A stretch of DNA of 5,321 nt. Origin: Paracoccaceae bacterium (GTDB taxonomy: Bacteria > Pseudomonadota > Alphaproteobacteria > Rhodobacterales > Rhodobacteraceae). Location: NCBI GenBank assembly GCA_027069385.1, contig JALXER010000224.1, forward strand, positions 1-5,321. Direction: 5' to 3'. Positions 1-5,256 of this stretch are shown piece after piece. The translations under genes and the position numbers were made by a program. Within the stretch, counting starts at the first letter, position 1. Each line of letters opens with the position of its first letter. The notes under the pieces were generated by a model that saw only the letters and a list, made by a program, of their open reading frames with translations, was not told where the DNA came from and did not search any database.

Positions 1-68
1 TTACCCGCACTGCGGCCCATGCCGACGAATACGAACGTATTCGTCGGCATGGGCCGCAGTGCGGGTAA
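1..68. repeat. Perfect 33-bp inverted repeat with 2-bp spacer at window edge (probable fold-back chimera)
   Basis: Bases 1-33 are the exact reverse complement of bases 36-68, with AA at 34-35 between them. The right arm is normal fdhA coding sequence (minus strand, residues FTRTAAHADEY). The left arm simply repeats it backwards and runs to the first base of the window. A long perfect palindrome inside a conserved enzyme, ending exactly at the sequence end, is typical of a fold-back artefact of amplification or assembly. A genuine inverted duplication cannot be excluded from the sequence alone. Confidence 0.95.
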
Positions 69-858
69 AGCGCGGGTCACACACGATCAGCGGCGCATTG
101 CTCTGCTCTTTTGCTTTCATAATGTGCAGCAACGAAACCGGATGCGCTTCGGCAGGGTTGCCGCCGATAACCAGAATGGCCTTGGAATTGTGGATATCGT
201 TGTAAGAGTTGGTCATGGCGCCATAGCCCCATGTATTCGCAACCCCGGCAACGGTGGTAGAGTGACAGATACGCGCCTGATGGTCCACGTTATTGGTGCC
301 CCAATAACCGGCGAACTTGCGGAACATATAGGACACTTCGTTAGTGAACTTGGCCGAGCCAAGCCAGTAAACGCTGTCCGGGCCGCTTTCTTCGCGGATT
401 TTCATCAGGCCATCGCCGATTTCTTCAATCGCGGTTTCCCATGAAATGCGTTTCCACTCGCCGTTTTCTTTCTTCATCGGGTATTTCAGGCGGCGTTCGC
501 CATGCGCATGTTCGCGCACTGCGGCCCCCTTGGCACAATGCCCCCCGAGGCTGAACGGGCTGTCCCAGCCGGGCTCTTGCCCAACCCAGACACCGTTATC
601 CACTTCGGCGATAATCGTACAGCCGACCGAACAGTGCGTACAAACCGATTTCACGGTTTCAATGGCGCTGTCAGCCGCGGTTTGTGCCGATGCGGCGGTT
701 ACCGTTCCGCCCATTGCGCCGACCGCTGCCAGACCACCGATGGTCAGGCCAGAGCCACGCAGAAACGAGCGTCGATCCACGGATTTCTCCGAGATCTGCG
801 ATAGGATCGAATCCGTCCGGGGGCGTCGCGCAACCCCGTTGGTCTTTTTCCTTAGCAT
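1..858 (-). CDS. fdhA: Formate dehydrogenase catalytic (alpha) subunit, N-terminal fragment, Tat-exported
   Basis: Catalytic subunit of a periplasmic, respiratory-type formate dehydrogenase (formate to CO2, Mo/W-bis-PGD family). Seen: a long basic n-region, then twin-arginine motif DRRSFLRG (residues 28-35), a hydrophobic stretch to about 55 and an AxA-type cleavage site near 58. A [4Fe-4S] motif follows: C73, C76, C80 and C108 (CX2CX3CX27C), with K110 in the usual relay position. The active-site segment RICHSTTVAG has C198 (codon TGT) next to H199; the FdnG/FdhF relatives carry selenocysteine there. Start ATG at 858 has AGGGAG 6 bases upstream. Family members are roughly 950-1000 residues, so about two thirds is missing. 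Residues up to about R278 fit the family; the last 7 (RHGPQCG) and the TAA come from a 68-bp palindrome at the window edge and are not believable as the real C-terminus. It follows torD and the small Tat gene in the same direction. Confidence 0.93.
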   Translation of the reverse strand: MLRKKTNGVARRPRTDSILSQISEKSVDRRSFLRGSGLTIGGLAAVGAMGGTVTAASAQTAADSAIETVKSVCTHCSVGCTIIAEVDNGVWVGQEPGWDSPFSLGGHCAKGAAVREHAHGERRLKYPMKKENGEWKRISWETAIEEIGDGLMKIREESGPDSVYWLGSAKFTNEVSYMFRKFAGYWGTNNVDHQARICHSTTVAGVANTWGYGAMTNSYNDIHNSKAILVIGGNPAEAHPVSLLHIMKAKEQSNAPLIVCDPRFTRTAAHADEYVRIRRHGPQCG

Positions 859-864
859 TTCATT

Positions 865-870
865 CTCCCT
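865..870 (-). promoter_or_regulatory. Ribosome binding site of fdhA
   Basis: On the minus strand AGGGAG lies 6 bases before the ATG at 858. It decides this start over an out-of-frame ATG 5 bases further upstream (863..861). Confidence 0.8.
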
Positions 871-877
871 TAGCTTT

Positions 878-890
878 GCCCGTTTCGGGC
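878..890 (-). promoter_or_regulatory. Small hairpin in the fdhA leader
   Basis: The 97-bp gap between the small Tat gene and fdhA contains GCCCG-TTT-CGGGC (plus-strand reading), a perfect 5-bp stem with a 3-base loop. It is flanked by a direct repeat GCTTTGCC (873-880 and 889-896) and sits just upstream of the fdhA ribosome binding site. There is no U-tract, so it is not a convincing terminator. It might influence fdhA translation or mRNA stability; that is inference from position only. Confidence 0.4.
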
Positions 891-955
891 TTTGCCAGTT
901 TCATTATCCGGTTCAGGGCGTCTCGCAACCGTTCCCGGGGTGTAAAATCACCCGC

Positions 956-1147
956 CTAAAAGCGAGCGGTTTCGAAATAGGCCCGTGTGTGGGCCGTGTC
1001 CTGCAAACCGCTGGTATCCTCGGGCAGCTCTACGGCCGCCGCCTGAGTGCCAACAGCCGCCGAAGCAGCGACCGCCGGAACCGAAACCGTCGCGAGTTTC
1101 AGAAAGTTGCGGCGCTTGTTATCAACGCCTGCATCTTCTTTACGCAT
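956..1147 (-). CDS. Small formate dehydrogenase-region Tat-signal protein (63 aa)
   Basis: A 63-residue protein of the family called 'formate dehydrogenase region TAT target' (TIGR02811-like), found almost only beside FDH operons; function not established. Seen: twin-arginine motif KRRNFLK at residues 11-17, an Ala/Val-rich hydrophobic stretch at about 18-38, then a short acidic mature part ending in HTRAYFETARF, which looks like the family's conserved C-terminus. After cleavage only about 25 residues would remain, or the signal could stay as a membrane anchor. ATG at 1147 is preceded by AAGGAG with 6-base spacing, a strong site. It lies 48 bp after torD and 97 bp before fdhA on the same strand, so it is very probably co-transcribed with both. 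A small partner or assembly factor of the FDH complex is plausible but unproven. Confidence 0.87.
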   Translation of the reverse strand: MRKEDAGVDNKRRNFLKLATVSVPAVAASAAVGTQAAAVELPEDTSGLQDTAHTRAYFETARF

Positions 1148-1195
1148 GTCTCTCTCCTTGTTGTGGCCCTTGCGGACCGGTTAAATTCAAGGCGG

Positions 1196-1801
1196 TCAAC
1201 CCGCCATTTTAAATGCTTCTTTCTCGATCTCCATAAAGACGCGCCCCACCGTCCCGACCGGCGCGTAAAGAACCGAGTTCTTGGCTCCTTCGAGATCGCG
1301 GAAAAAATGCGCGGCCCACGGGCCGATATGCTTGTTGAAAAAGTCCCGCTGACGGGTCAGGTCGGTCGGGTCGCCAAAGCGCCCCGAAATCATCGCCGCC
1401 ATCATTTCGAACAGGCTGGCAATATTGTCTTCCGGTTCAAAAACATTGGGCGCGCGCTCCAGCCCCAGCCCCAGCATATCCTTGCGCAGGGCCGCCAGCG
1501 GCTTTTCATTCAGGAAACCGGTCAGATAGAAACTGGCATAAGGCAGCAATTCGCCCCGCGCCATGCCGATAAACAACGCGTTGAATTCGCGCTCGGCCGT
1601 TGCCGTCTTGGTAACCCGTGCCAGCCGCGCCAGCGCGCTGATCCCCTGCCCCAGTTCGGTGTCATCCCCTTGCAGATCCGCCACCTTGCCCAGCAATGCT
1701 CCTTCGGGCGGGCGCGCCAGCAGCGCACCAAGGAAATTGTAAAGGTCGGCCCTAAGCAGGTCTTCCTCGGGAATGGTCGGGGCTTTCAGGGCGGTGCTCA
1801 C
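1196..1801 (-). CDS. TorD/DmsD-family molybdoenzyme maturation chaperone
   Basis: Cytoplasmic chaperone that in this family binds the Tat signal of a molybdoenzyme and holds it until cofactor is loaded; FdhA in the same operon is the obvious client. Seen (numbering from the GTG at 1801): RADLYNFLG at about 17-25, EFNALFIG at 72-79, then PYASFYL, KPLAALRKDMLGLG and the hallmark EPEDNIASLFEMM at about 122-134. The length of 201 aa is usual for the family, and the fold is expected to be all-helical. The start is uncertain. The frame extends to another GTG at 1849 (217 aa) that has AAGGG 4 bases upstream, but the 16 extra codons use TTA, TTG, CTT and CGA, unlike the rest of the gene, and add no family-like sequence. 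I therefore prefer 1801, although its Shine-Dalgarno site is weak. No start in this gene is ATG near the N-terminus. Confidence 0.88.
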   Translation of the reverse strand: MSTALKAPTIPEEDLLRADLYNFLGALLARPPEGALLGKVADLQGDDTELGQGISALARLARVTKTATAEREFNALFIGMARGELLPYASFYLTGFLNEKPLAALRKDMLGLGLERAPNVFEPEDNIASLFEMMAAMISGRFGDPTDLTRQRDFFNKHIGPWAAHFFRDLEGAKNSVLYAPVGTVGRVFMEIEKEAFKMAG

Positions 1802-1849
1802 GGGTAAAGCTCGGCTTTCGTTCAAGAAATGGTTAAGCCAACCATACAC

Positions 1850-1933
1850 CGAACCCTTGGATTAACAAAGAAAAATATTTTTCAATTCACGATTTTGAAT
1901 GTGAATTCAACGACTTAAACCCATGTGTTTTAC
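1850..1933 (-). promoter_or_regulatory. AT-rich intergenic island, probable promoter region of torD-tat-fdhA
   Basis: These 84 bases between DUF3306 and torD are strikingly AT-rich against the GC-rich neighbours, with runs such as AAAAATATTTTTC around 1869-1881. No terminator-like stem followed by a T-run is seen. I could not fix a -35/-10 pair: TTGAAA (minus strand 1885..1880) is a good -35 match but lacks a -10 at normal spacing, and TATTTT (1877..1872) is a fair -10 without a clear -35. Position and composition suggest separate transcription or regulation of the enzyme half of the cluster. Confidence 0.5.
1881..1910. promoter_or_regulatory. Dyad-symmetric candidate operator upstream of torD
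   Basis: Arms TTCAATTCAC (1881-1890) and GTGAATTCAA (1901-1910) are inverted copies with one mismatched position, separated by 10 bases. The innermost 7 bp (AATTCAC/GTGAATT) match perfectly. A nested palindrome TTGAAT-N4-ATTCAA occupies 1895-1910. Such symmetry in an AT-rich promoter region suggests a dimeric regulator. It recalls an FNR box (TTGAT-N4-ATCAA) but has an extra base in each arm, so the regulator is unknown. Confidence 0.5.
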
Positions 1934-2518
1934 TTAGTTATTTTCGAACCTGAAAATCATACGTTTTTTGGCCGTCAGAGGGGCAGGTTCTACCTCGGTC
2001 ACCTGCACCGGTTCGCTGGCCACCGGAGCCAGATCCGGTTTTGTCGCAGGCGGTCGCGTTGCTTCGACAGGTTTTTCCGGCTCGATTTCCGGTTCATCCT
2101 TGGTTAGTTCCGAATCACTTAACCCCGCTTCTTCCGCTTCGGTCAGTTTTTTCACAAAGCCCTTGCCAACCTGATACGCGGTTTTAACCACGCCCCCCGC
2201 GGCACCTTCCTTAGAGAAATCCTCGCCGTAATCCAGCAGCCCGTCAAGGTTGGCCAGCGCGCCGTTGCTGCGCCACAAAACCCGCAAGGCACGGTTGCGC
2301 AATGCGGCAGGTACCGCCTCGCGCATGAAGCCCGAGAAATCGTCACCCTGCACCATTTCGTCGGGGTCTTTCAGGCCCAGTTCCGCCAGTATTTCGGCTT
2401 CGGTCTTTTCCGGCTCGGGTTCCTCGGGCAGGTCGGACAATTCCTGTGCCTGCTGCTCCTCCAGAACCGCCGCTTTGCGCGCCGCCCAACGGCTGGTAAT
2501 GGTCTTGTCCTCTGCCAT
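1934..2518 (-). CDS. DUF3306 domain protein, FDH-operon accessory
   Basis: A 194-residue soluble protein of the DUF3306 type; function unknown, recurrent partner of DUF3305 in FDH operons. Seen: an N-terminal SRWAARKAAV segment (9-18), an acidic Glu/Pro-rich stretch (about 20-46), and the core DDFSGFMREAVPAALRNRALRVLW (59-82, given here in parts: DDFSGFM, VPAAL, ALRVLW). LDGLLDYGEDF follows at 91-101. The second half (about 105-183) is a charged, Pro/Glu/Ala-rich tail that looks disordered, closing with the basic-aromatic KKRMIFRF. No signal peptide or membrane segment is seen. The ATG at 2518 shares its A with the TGA of DUF3305 (TGATG), and AGAGGG inside the end of DUF3305 gives 7-base spacing, so the two are translationally coupled. 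A cytoplasmic assembly role is inference from context. Confidence 0.85.
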   Translation of the reverse strand: MAEDKTITSRWAARKAAVLEEQQAQELSDLPEEPEPEKTEAEILAELGLKDPDEMVQGDDFSGFMREAVPAALRNRALRVLWRSNGALANLDGLLDYGEDFSKEGAAGGVVKTAYQVGKGFVKKLTEAEEAGLSDSELTKDEPEIEPEKPVEATRPPATKPDLAPVASEPVQVTEVEPAPLTAKKRMIFRFENN

Positions 2519-3072
2519 CAGTTCACCCTCTTCTTGGAGGCCGGCGTGCGGTACACGTCAACCGTCTGCCGGATACGCTCATCCCCGATACCCGGCTGCT
2601 TTTTGCCCATTTTTTCCTTGTCACGCACGCGCTTGACGAATTTTTCCTCGTGGTGATGGAACTCGGCCCATTCGCGTACCCAGGCAATCAGACCGGCGGG
2701 CATCGGCACCGCCTCGACAATATCCTCGGAGCTGTCGCAATAATCCTGCGCATCGAAAGCCGAGGCCGTAACCAGCGCGATATCCAGCCCGTTTTGCGCC
2801 TCGTCCGATTGACGCATCACCACATACACACTGGGCGGGTCGGTCGAAAGCGAGGTCAGATAAGCCTCGGAATCGGTGCGCCATAATTCCAGCGGCAAGG
2901 TGGCCGCGTGATACTCCACCGCGTCCCCGTCGCGGCGCAATTCGCGCCAGTCGGCCGGTCCGGCTCCGGGCAATACCGCCACCGCCTTCCAGGCCCATTT
3001 GGCCCAGCGAGTCACCCCCGGAGTCTTGCGTAAAACAATCCCCAAAGGCATCGTGATCGAACGTCGTTCCAT
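2518..3072 (-). CDS. DUF3305 domain protein, FDH-operon accessory
   Basis: A 184-residue protein of the DUF3305 type; function unknown, characteristic of FDH operons together with DUF3306. Seen: near the N-terminus TMPLGIVLRKTPGVTRWAKWAWK (residues 7-29, quoted for its Trp cluster W23, W26, W28), LPLELWRTDSEAY (59-71), VYVVMR (82-87), and VTASAFDAQDY (101-111). A His/basic patch follows, with HHH at 139-141 and KFVKRVRDK at about 144-152. No signal peptide is seen, so it is probably cytoplasmic. The frame stays open to 3414, but the upstream part is translated hairpin-rich spacer with no protein-like features. ATG at 3072 gives the usual family length and N-terminus; its Shine-Dalgarno is weak (GGGG about 8 bases upstream). 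An alternative ATG at 3159 would add 29 Arg/Trp-rich residues. The 3' end overlaps DUF3306 by one base. Confidence 0.85.
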   Translation of the reverse strand: MERRSITMPLGIVLRKTPGVTRWAKWAWKAVAVLPGAGPADWRELRRDGDAVEYHAATLPLELWRTDSEAYLTSLSTDPPSVYVVMRQSDEAQNGLDIALVTASAFDAQDYCDSSEDIVEAVPMPAGLIAWVREWAEFHHHEEKFVKRVRDKEKMGKKQPGIGDERIRQTVDVYRTPASKKRVN

Positions 3073-3189
3073 GCTGCCAACCCCGTTTTCATCCGGCACA
3101 ACCCACCGCCCCCACCGGCCGGCGATCCTGCCGCGCGACAGTCTAGGGCGTAGACTCATAAACCACAAGCCACCAGCCGAATGAACCCG

Positions 3190-3312
3190 CCCCTTCTTCT
3201 TTTTCAAAATATCCTCAGGGGGGAATTGCCGGAACGGCAAGGGGGGATGAAATCCCCCGCGCGGGGCCTGCCCCGCGCCCGCCCGACGAGGGGGGCCATT
3301 TATGGCTCCCCG
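3190..3312. repeat. Structured intergenic element: a row of perfect hairpins after a C/T-rich lead
   Basis: The 277-bp gap between DUF3305 and the cytochrome gene holds, in plus-strand order: a pyrimidine lead (CCCCTTCTTCTTTTTC, 3190-3205); TTGCCG-GAA-CGGCAA (3226-3240); GGGGGAT-GAA-ATCCCCC (3242-3258); GCGCGGGG-CCTG-CCCCGCGC (3259-3278); and GGGGGGCCAT-TT-ATGGCTCCCC (3290-3311, one G-T pair). A looser GCGGCC/GGCCGC pair lies at 3322-3344. The lead followed by G-rich hairpins resembles an interspersed intergenic element I recall from Rhodobacteraceae genomes; that recognition is from memory. On the minus transcript it would form several consecutive stems between the two genes, possibly uncoupling their expression. 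No T-run marks a classical terminator. Bases 3073-3189 hold nothing else I can name. Confidence 0.75.
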
Positions 3313-3349
3313 AGGAGGGCGGCGGCCGGCGGGTGCCAGGCCGCGCAGC

Positions 3350-4090
3350 CTATCTTTCCGAGATCGGCGCGCCCAGATCGAGCGGTTCCAGCGATTGCAT
3401 ATAGGCCCCGACATTCTCTATCTCTTCCAGCGTCATGACAATCGGGTGCAATATGGGCGGGTAGGCCGGATCAAACGCTTCACCCAGCCCTTCCACCCGC
3501 ATAAAGCTCGGGTGCGGGTTGGCCAGATAGAACAGTTCGAACTTTTCCTGCCAGCCATCAATGGCCCGCAGCGCCCGAAAGGACGGGGTCAGGCCGATAC
3601 CGCTATAGCGGTTCTGCTCGCTCACCACATGACAGCGGCCACATTTCGCCAGGCTGACCTGTTCACCCATCGCCACATTGCCGGTCAGCGGCGCGATTTC
3701 CACGACCTCGACCACCTCGACCCGAAAGAACACCTGCCGGTCATCCACTTTGAATGCGGTAACGGTATTCAGCCCGGTATCCGAGGCCAGCCAGTCGGCA
3801 AACCGCTGCGCCCGCGGGCCCGGGTCTGTCGGGTCCAACCCGTATACCTGCCCGTTTTCATCACGAAACAACGGCGTGTCCGCGTCGGGCACCAGATGCA
3901 ACTCCGCCTCGGCACCGGCGGCCAGCACCTCAACATCGATGCGGGTTTTCAGGCGGAACCGCGGCACTACGTAGTCCCATAATCCGGTTGCACTGACCGC
4001 AGGGTCCGAGGCCAGCGTCACCGGATTTTCCTGTGCGCGCAGCGGCAAAGCCCCCCATAACAGCACCATAGCCAAAACAAGTTTTTGCAT
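3350..4090 (-). CDS. Secreted monohaem cytochrome c with a shortened TupA-like N-terminal domain
   Basis: A 246-residue periplasmic protein. Residues 1-19 form a Sec signal (MQKLVLAMVLLWGALPLRA). Residues about 24-59 (TLAS..ATGLWDYVVPRF..KTRIDVEVLAAG) resemble the start of tungstate-binding TupA proteins (TTST..SGLLDYLLP.FE.KTG..V..IAVG). Residues about 70-122 (DTPLF..VYGLDP.., RFADWLASDTG, AFKVDDRQVFF) resemble the end of the same domain. The roughly 100-residue middle is absent, and the TTS oxyanion motif is replaced. A cytochrome c domain follows: CGRCH haem site at 150-154; M219 in HPIVMTLEEIENVGAYMQSL is the likely sixth ligand, M197 an alternative. ATG at 4090 has AGAGG 4 bases upstream; the frame extends to 4180, but that would bury the signal peptide. 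The cytochrome call is firm. The TupA resemblance is by eye. A role as FDH electron partner is inference from location. Confidence 0.82.
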   Translation of the reverse strand: MQKLVLAMVLLWGALPLRAQENPVTLASDPAVSATGLWDYVVPRFRLKTRIDVEVLAAGAEAELHLVPDADTPLFRDENGQVYGLDPTDPGPRAQRFADWLASDTGLNTVTAFKVDDRQVFFRVEVVEVVEIAPLTGNVAMGEQVSLAKCGRCHVVSEQNRYSGIGLTPSFRALRAIDGWQEKFELFYLANPHPSFMRVEGLGEAFDPAYPPILHPIVMTLEEIENVGAYMQSLEPLDLGAPISER

Positions 4091-4182
4091 GAAACCTCTT
4101 TTTCTTGGGACAGCCCCTTGCCAACCCGTTGCGAATGCGCATGTTAGGTTAACCAAAAACACCCTTAACGCAAGGCGCAAAA
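4091..4182. promoter_or_regulatory. Divergent intergenic region between the cytochrome c and Mrp genes
   Basis: These 92 bases separate two divergent start codons and must hold any promoters for both. Seen: two perfect 8-bp palindromes, ATGCGCAT (4135-4142) and GGTTAACC (4147-4154), close together; AGAGG upstream of the cytochrome ATG (minus 4099..4095); and AAGG (4172-4175) 7 bases before the Mrp ATG. No convincing -35/-10 pair could be placed on either strand. Confidence 0.5.
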
Positions 4183-5256
4183 ATGAGCATATCCCGCGAT
4201 ACCGTGCTGGAAACCCTTCGCACCATAACAGACCCGATCAGCAAGAAAGATATCGTCTCGGCCGAGATCGTCCGGGCGCTGACCCTAGAAAACGGCGCGA
4301 TCAGCTTTGTGATGGAGATCGACCCGACCCATCAGGTCGCCATGGAGGCAGTACGCACCAGCGCCGTCGAAGCGCTGGAAAAGCTGGATGGCGTCAACAA
4401 GGTTTCGGCGCTGCTGACCGCGCACACCACCCCCAAACCGCCCCCCGATCTGGGTCGGGGCGGCGCCAAACCGGCCCCGCAAGGCCCGCAACCGGTGCCC
4501 GGCGTCAAGACGATCATCGCCATTGCCTCGGGCAAGGGCGGGGTTGGCAAATCGACGGTTTCGGCCAATCTGGCCGTGGCGCTGGCCGCCGAAGGGCTGC
4601 GCGTCGGCCTGCTGGATGCCGATATCTATGGCCCCTCGCAACCGCGCATGCTGGGCATTACGGGGCATCCGGCCTCGCCCGATGGCAAAATCATTTTGCC
4701 GCTGCGCAATCACGGCGTTACCATGATGTCCATGGGCCTGATGATGAAGGAAAACGAGGCGGTGGTCTGGCGCGGCCCGATGCTGATGGGCGCGCTGCAA
4801 CAGATGCTCAATCAGGTGCAATGGGGCCAGCTTGACGTGCTGCTGATCGACCTGCCCCCGGGCACCGGCGATGTGCAGTTGACCCTGTCGCAAAAGACCG
4901 AGATCAAGGGCGCGGTGGTGGTCTCCACCCCGCAGGATATCGCCCTTCTGGATGCACGCAAGGCCATGGATATGTTCAGAAAAACCAACACGCCGGTGCT
5001 GGGGATAATCGAAAACATGTCTACGTATATCTGCTCGGCCTGCGGTCACGAAGAACACATTTTCGGCCATGGTGGCGCGCAGGTCGAGGCCGAAAAGCAC
5101 GCCCTGCCCTTTCTGGGCGAAATCCCGCTGCATATCGACATCCGCACCGCCGCCGACGGGGGCGCGCCGATCGTGGTTTCCGACCCCGAAAGCGCGCCCG
5201 CGCAGGCGTTCCGCGCCATTGCCCGCAAGCTGATCGACACCGGGGCGCTTGAATGA
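4183..5256 (+). CDS. mrp: Mrp/NBP35 (ApbC)-family iron-sulfur cluster carrier ATPase
   Basis: Cytoplasmic P-loop ATPase thought to bind a [4Fe-4S] cluster at a dimer interface and pass it to apo-proteins. Seen: an N-terminal MIP18/DUF59-like domain (about 5-80, VLETLRTITDPIS..DIV), a Pro/Gly-rich linker (about 84-107), and the deviant Walker A GKGGVGKST (117-125). DADIYGPSQPRML follows at 145-157, then WRGPM (196-200), IDLPPGTGD (222-230), STPQDIAL (248-255) and IENMS (276-280). The CxxC cluster site is C284/C287 in YICSACGHEEHIFG. At 357 residues it is full length with all key residues. ATG at 4183 has AAGG 7 bases upstream. The product is complete and its stop overlaps the next ATG. Position opposite an FDH gene set suggests, but does not prove, that it serves the Fe-S proteins of this enzyme; a housekeeping role is equally possible. 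Confidence 0.94.
   Translation: MSISRDTVLETLRTITDPISKKDIVSAEIVRALTLENGAISFVMEIDPTHQVAMEAVRTSAVEALEKLDGVNKVSALLTAHTTPKPPPDLGRGGAKPAPQGPQPVPGVKTIIAIASGKGGVGKSTVSANLAVALAAEGLRVGLLDADIYGPSQPRMLGITGHPASPDGKIILPLRNHGVTMMSMGLMMKENEAVVWRGPMLMGALQQMLNQVQWGQLDVLLIDLPPGTGDVQLTLSQKTEIKGAVVVSTPQDIALLDARKAMDMFRKTNTPVLGIIENMSTYICSACGHEEHIFGHGGAQVEAEKHALPFLGEIPLHIDIRTAADGGAPIVVSDPESAPAQAFRAIARKLIDTGALE

Noticed and set aside
1..24. RHGPQCG plus TAA as the true C-terminus of FdhA
   Set aside because: These codons are the reverse complement of the adjacent fdhA sequence, produced by the palindrome, and the protein would be less than a third of family length.
446..1807. Long plus-strand open frame (453 codons) opposite fdhA, the small Tat gene and torD
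   Set aside because: It runs antisense across three recognisable genes and their gaps, has Arg/Gln/Pro-rich composition with no domain, and reflects GC-rich third positions of the real strand.
1895..1910. FNR/FnrL binding box
   Set aside because: TTGAAT-N4-ATTCAA resembles TTGAT-N4-ATCAA but has an additional base in each arm, so core spacing is wrong; kept only as a generic dyad.
3226..3311. CRISPR array or rho-independent terminator
   Set aside because: The stems differ from each other in sequence with no spacer-repeat periodicity, and none is followed by a T-run on either strand.
3073..3414. N-terminal extension of DUF3305 up to 3414
   Set aside because: It would translate the hairpin-rich spacer and overlap the 3' end of the cytochrome gene; the Arg/Gly/Pro-rich product has no family similarity.
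3302..3982. Plus-strand open frame of 226 codons over the cytochrome gene
   Set aside because: It is antisense to the signal peptide, CxxCH and cytochrome domain, and starts inside the hairpin element; no protein-like features.
4285..5133. Minus-strand open frame of 282 codons inside mrp
   Set aside because: It is wholly antisense to a complete Mrp ATPase with all motifs; His/Gln/Arg-rich composition is typical of a shadow frame.
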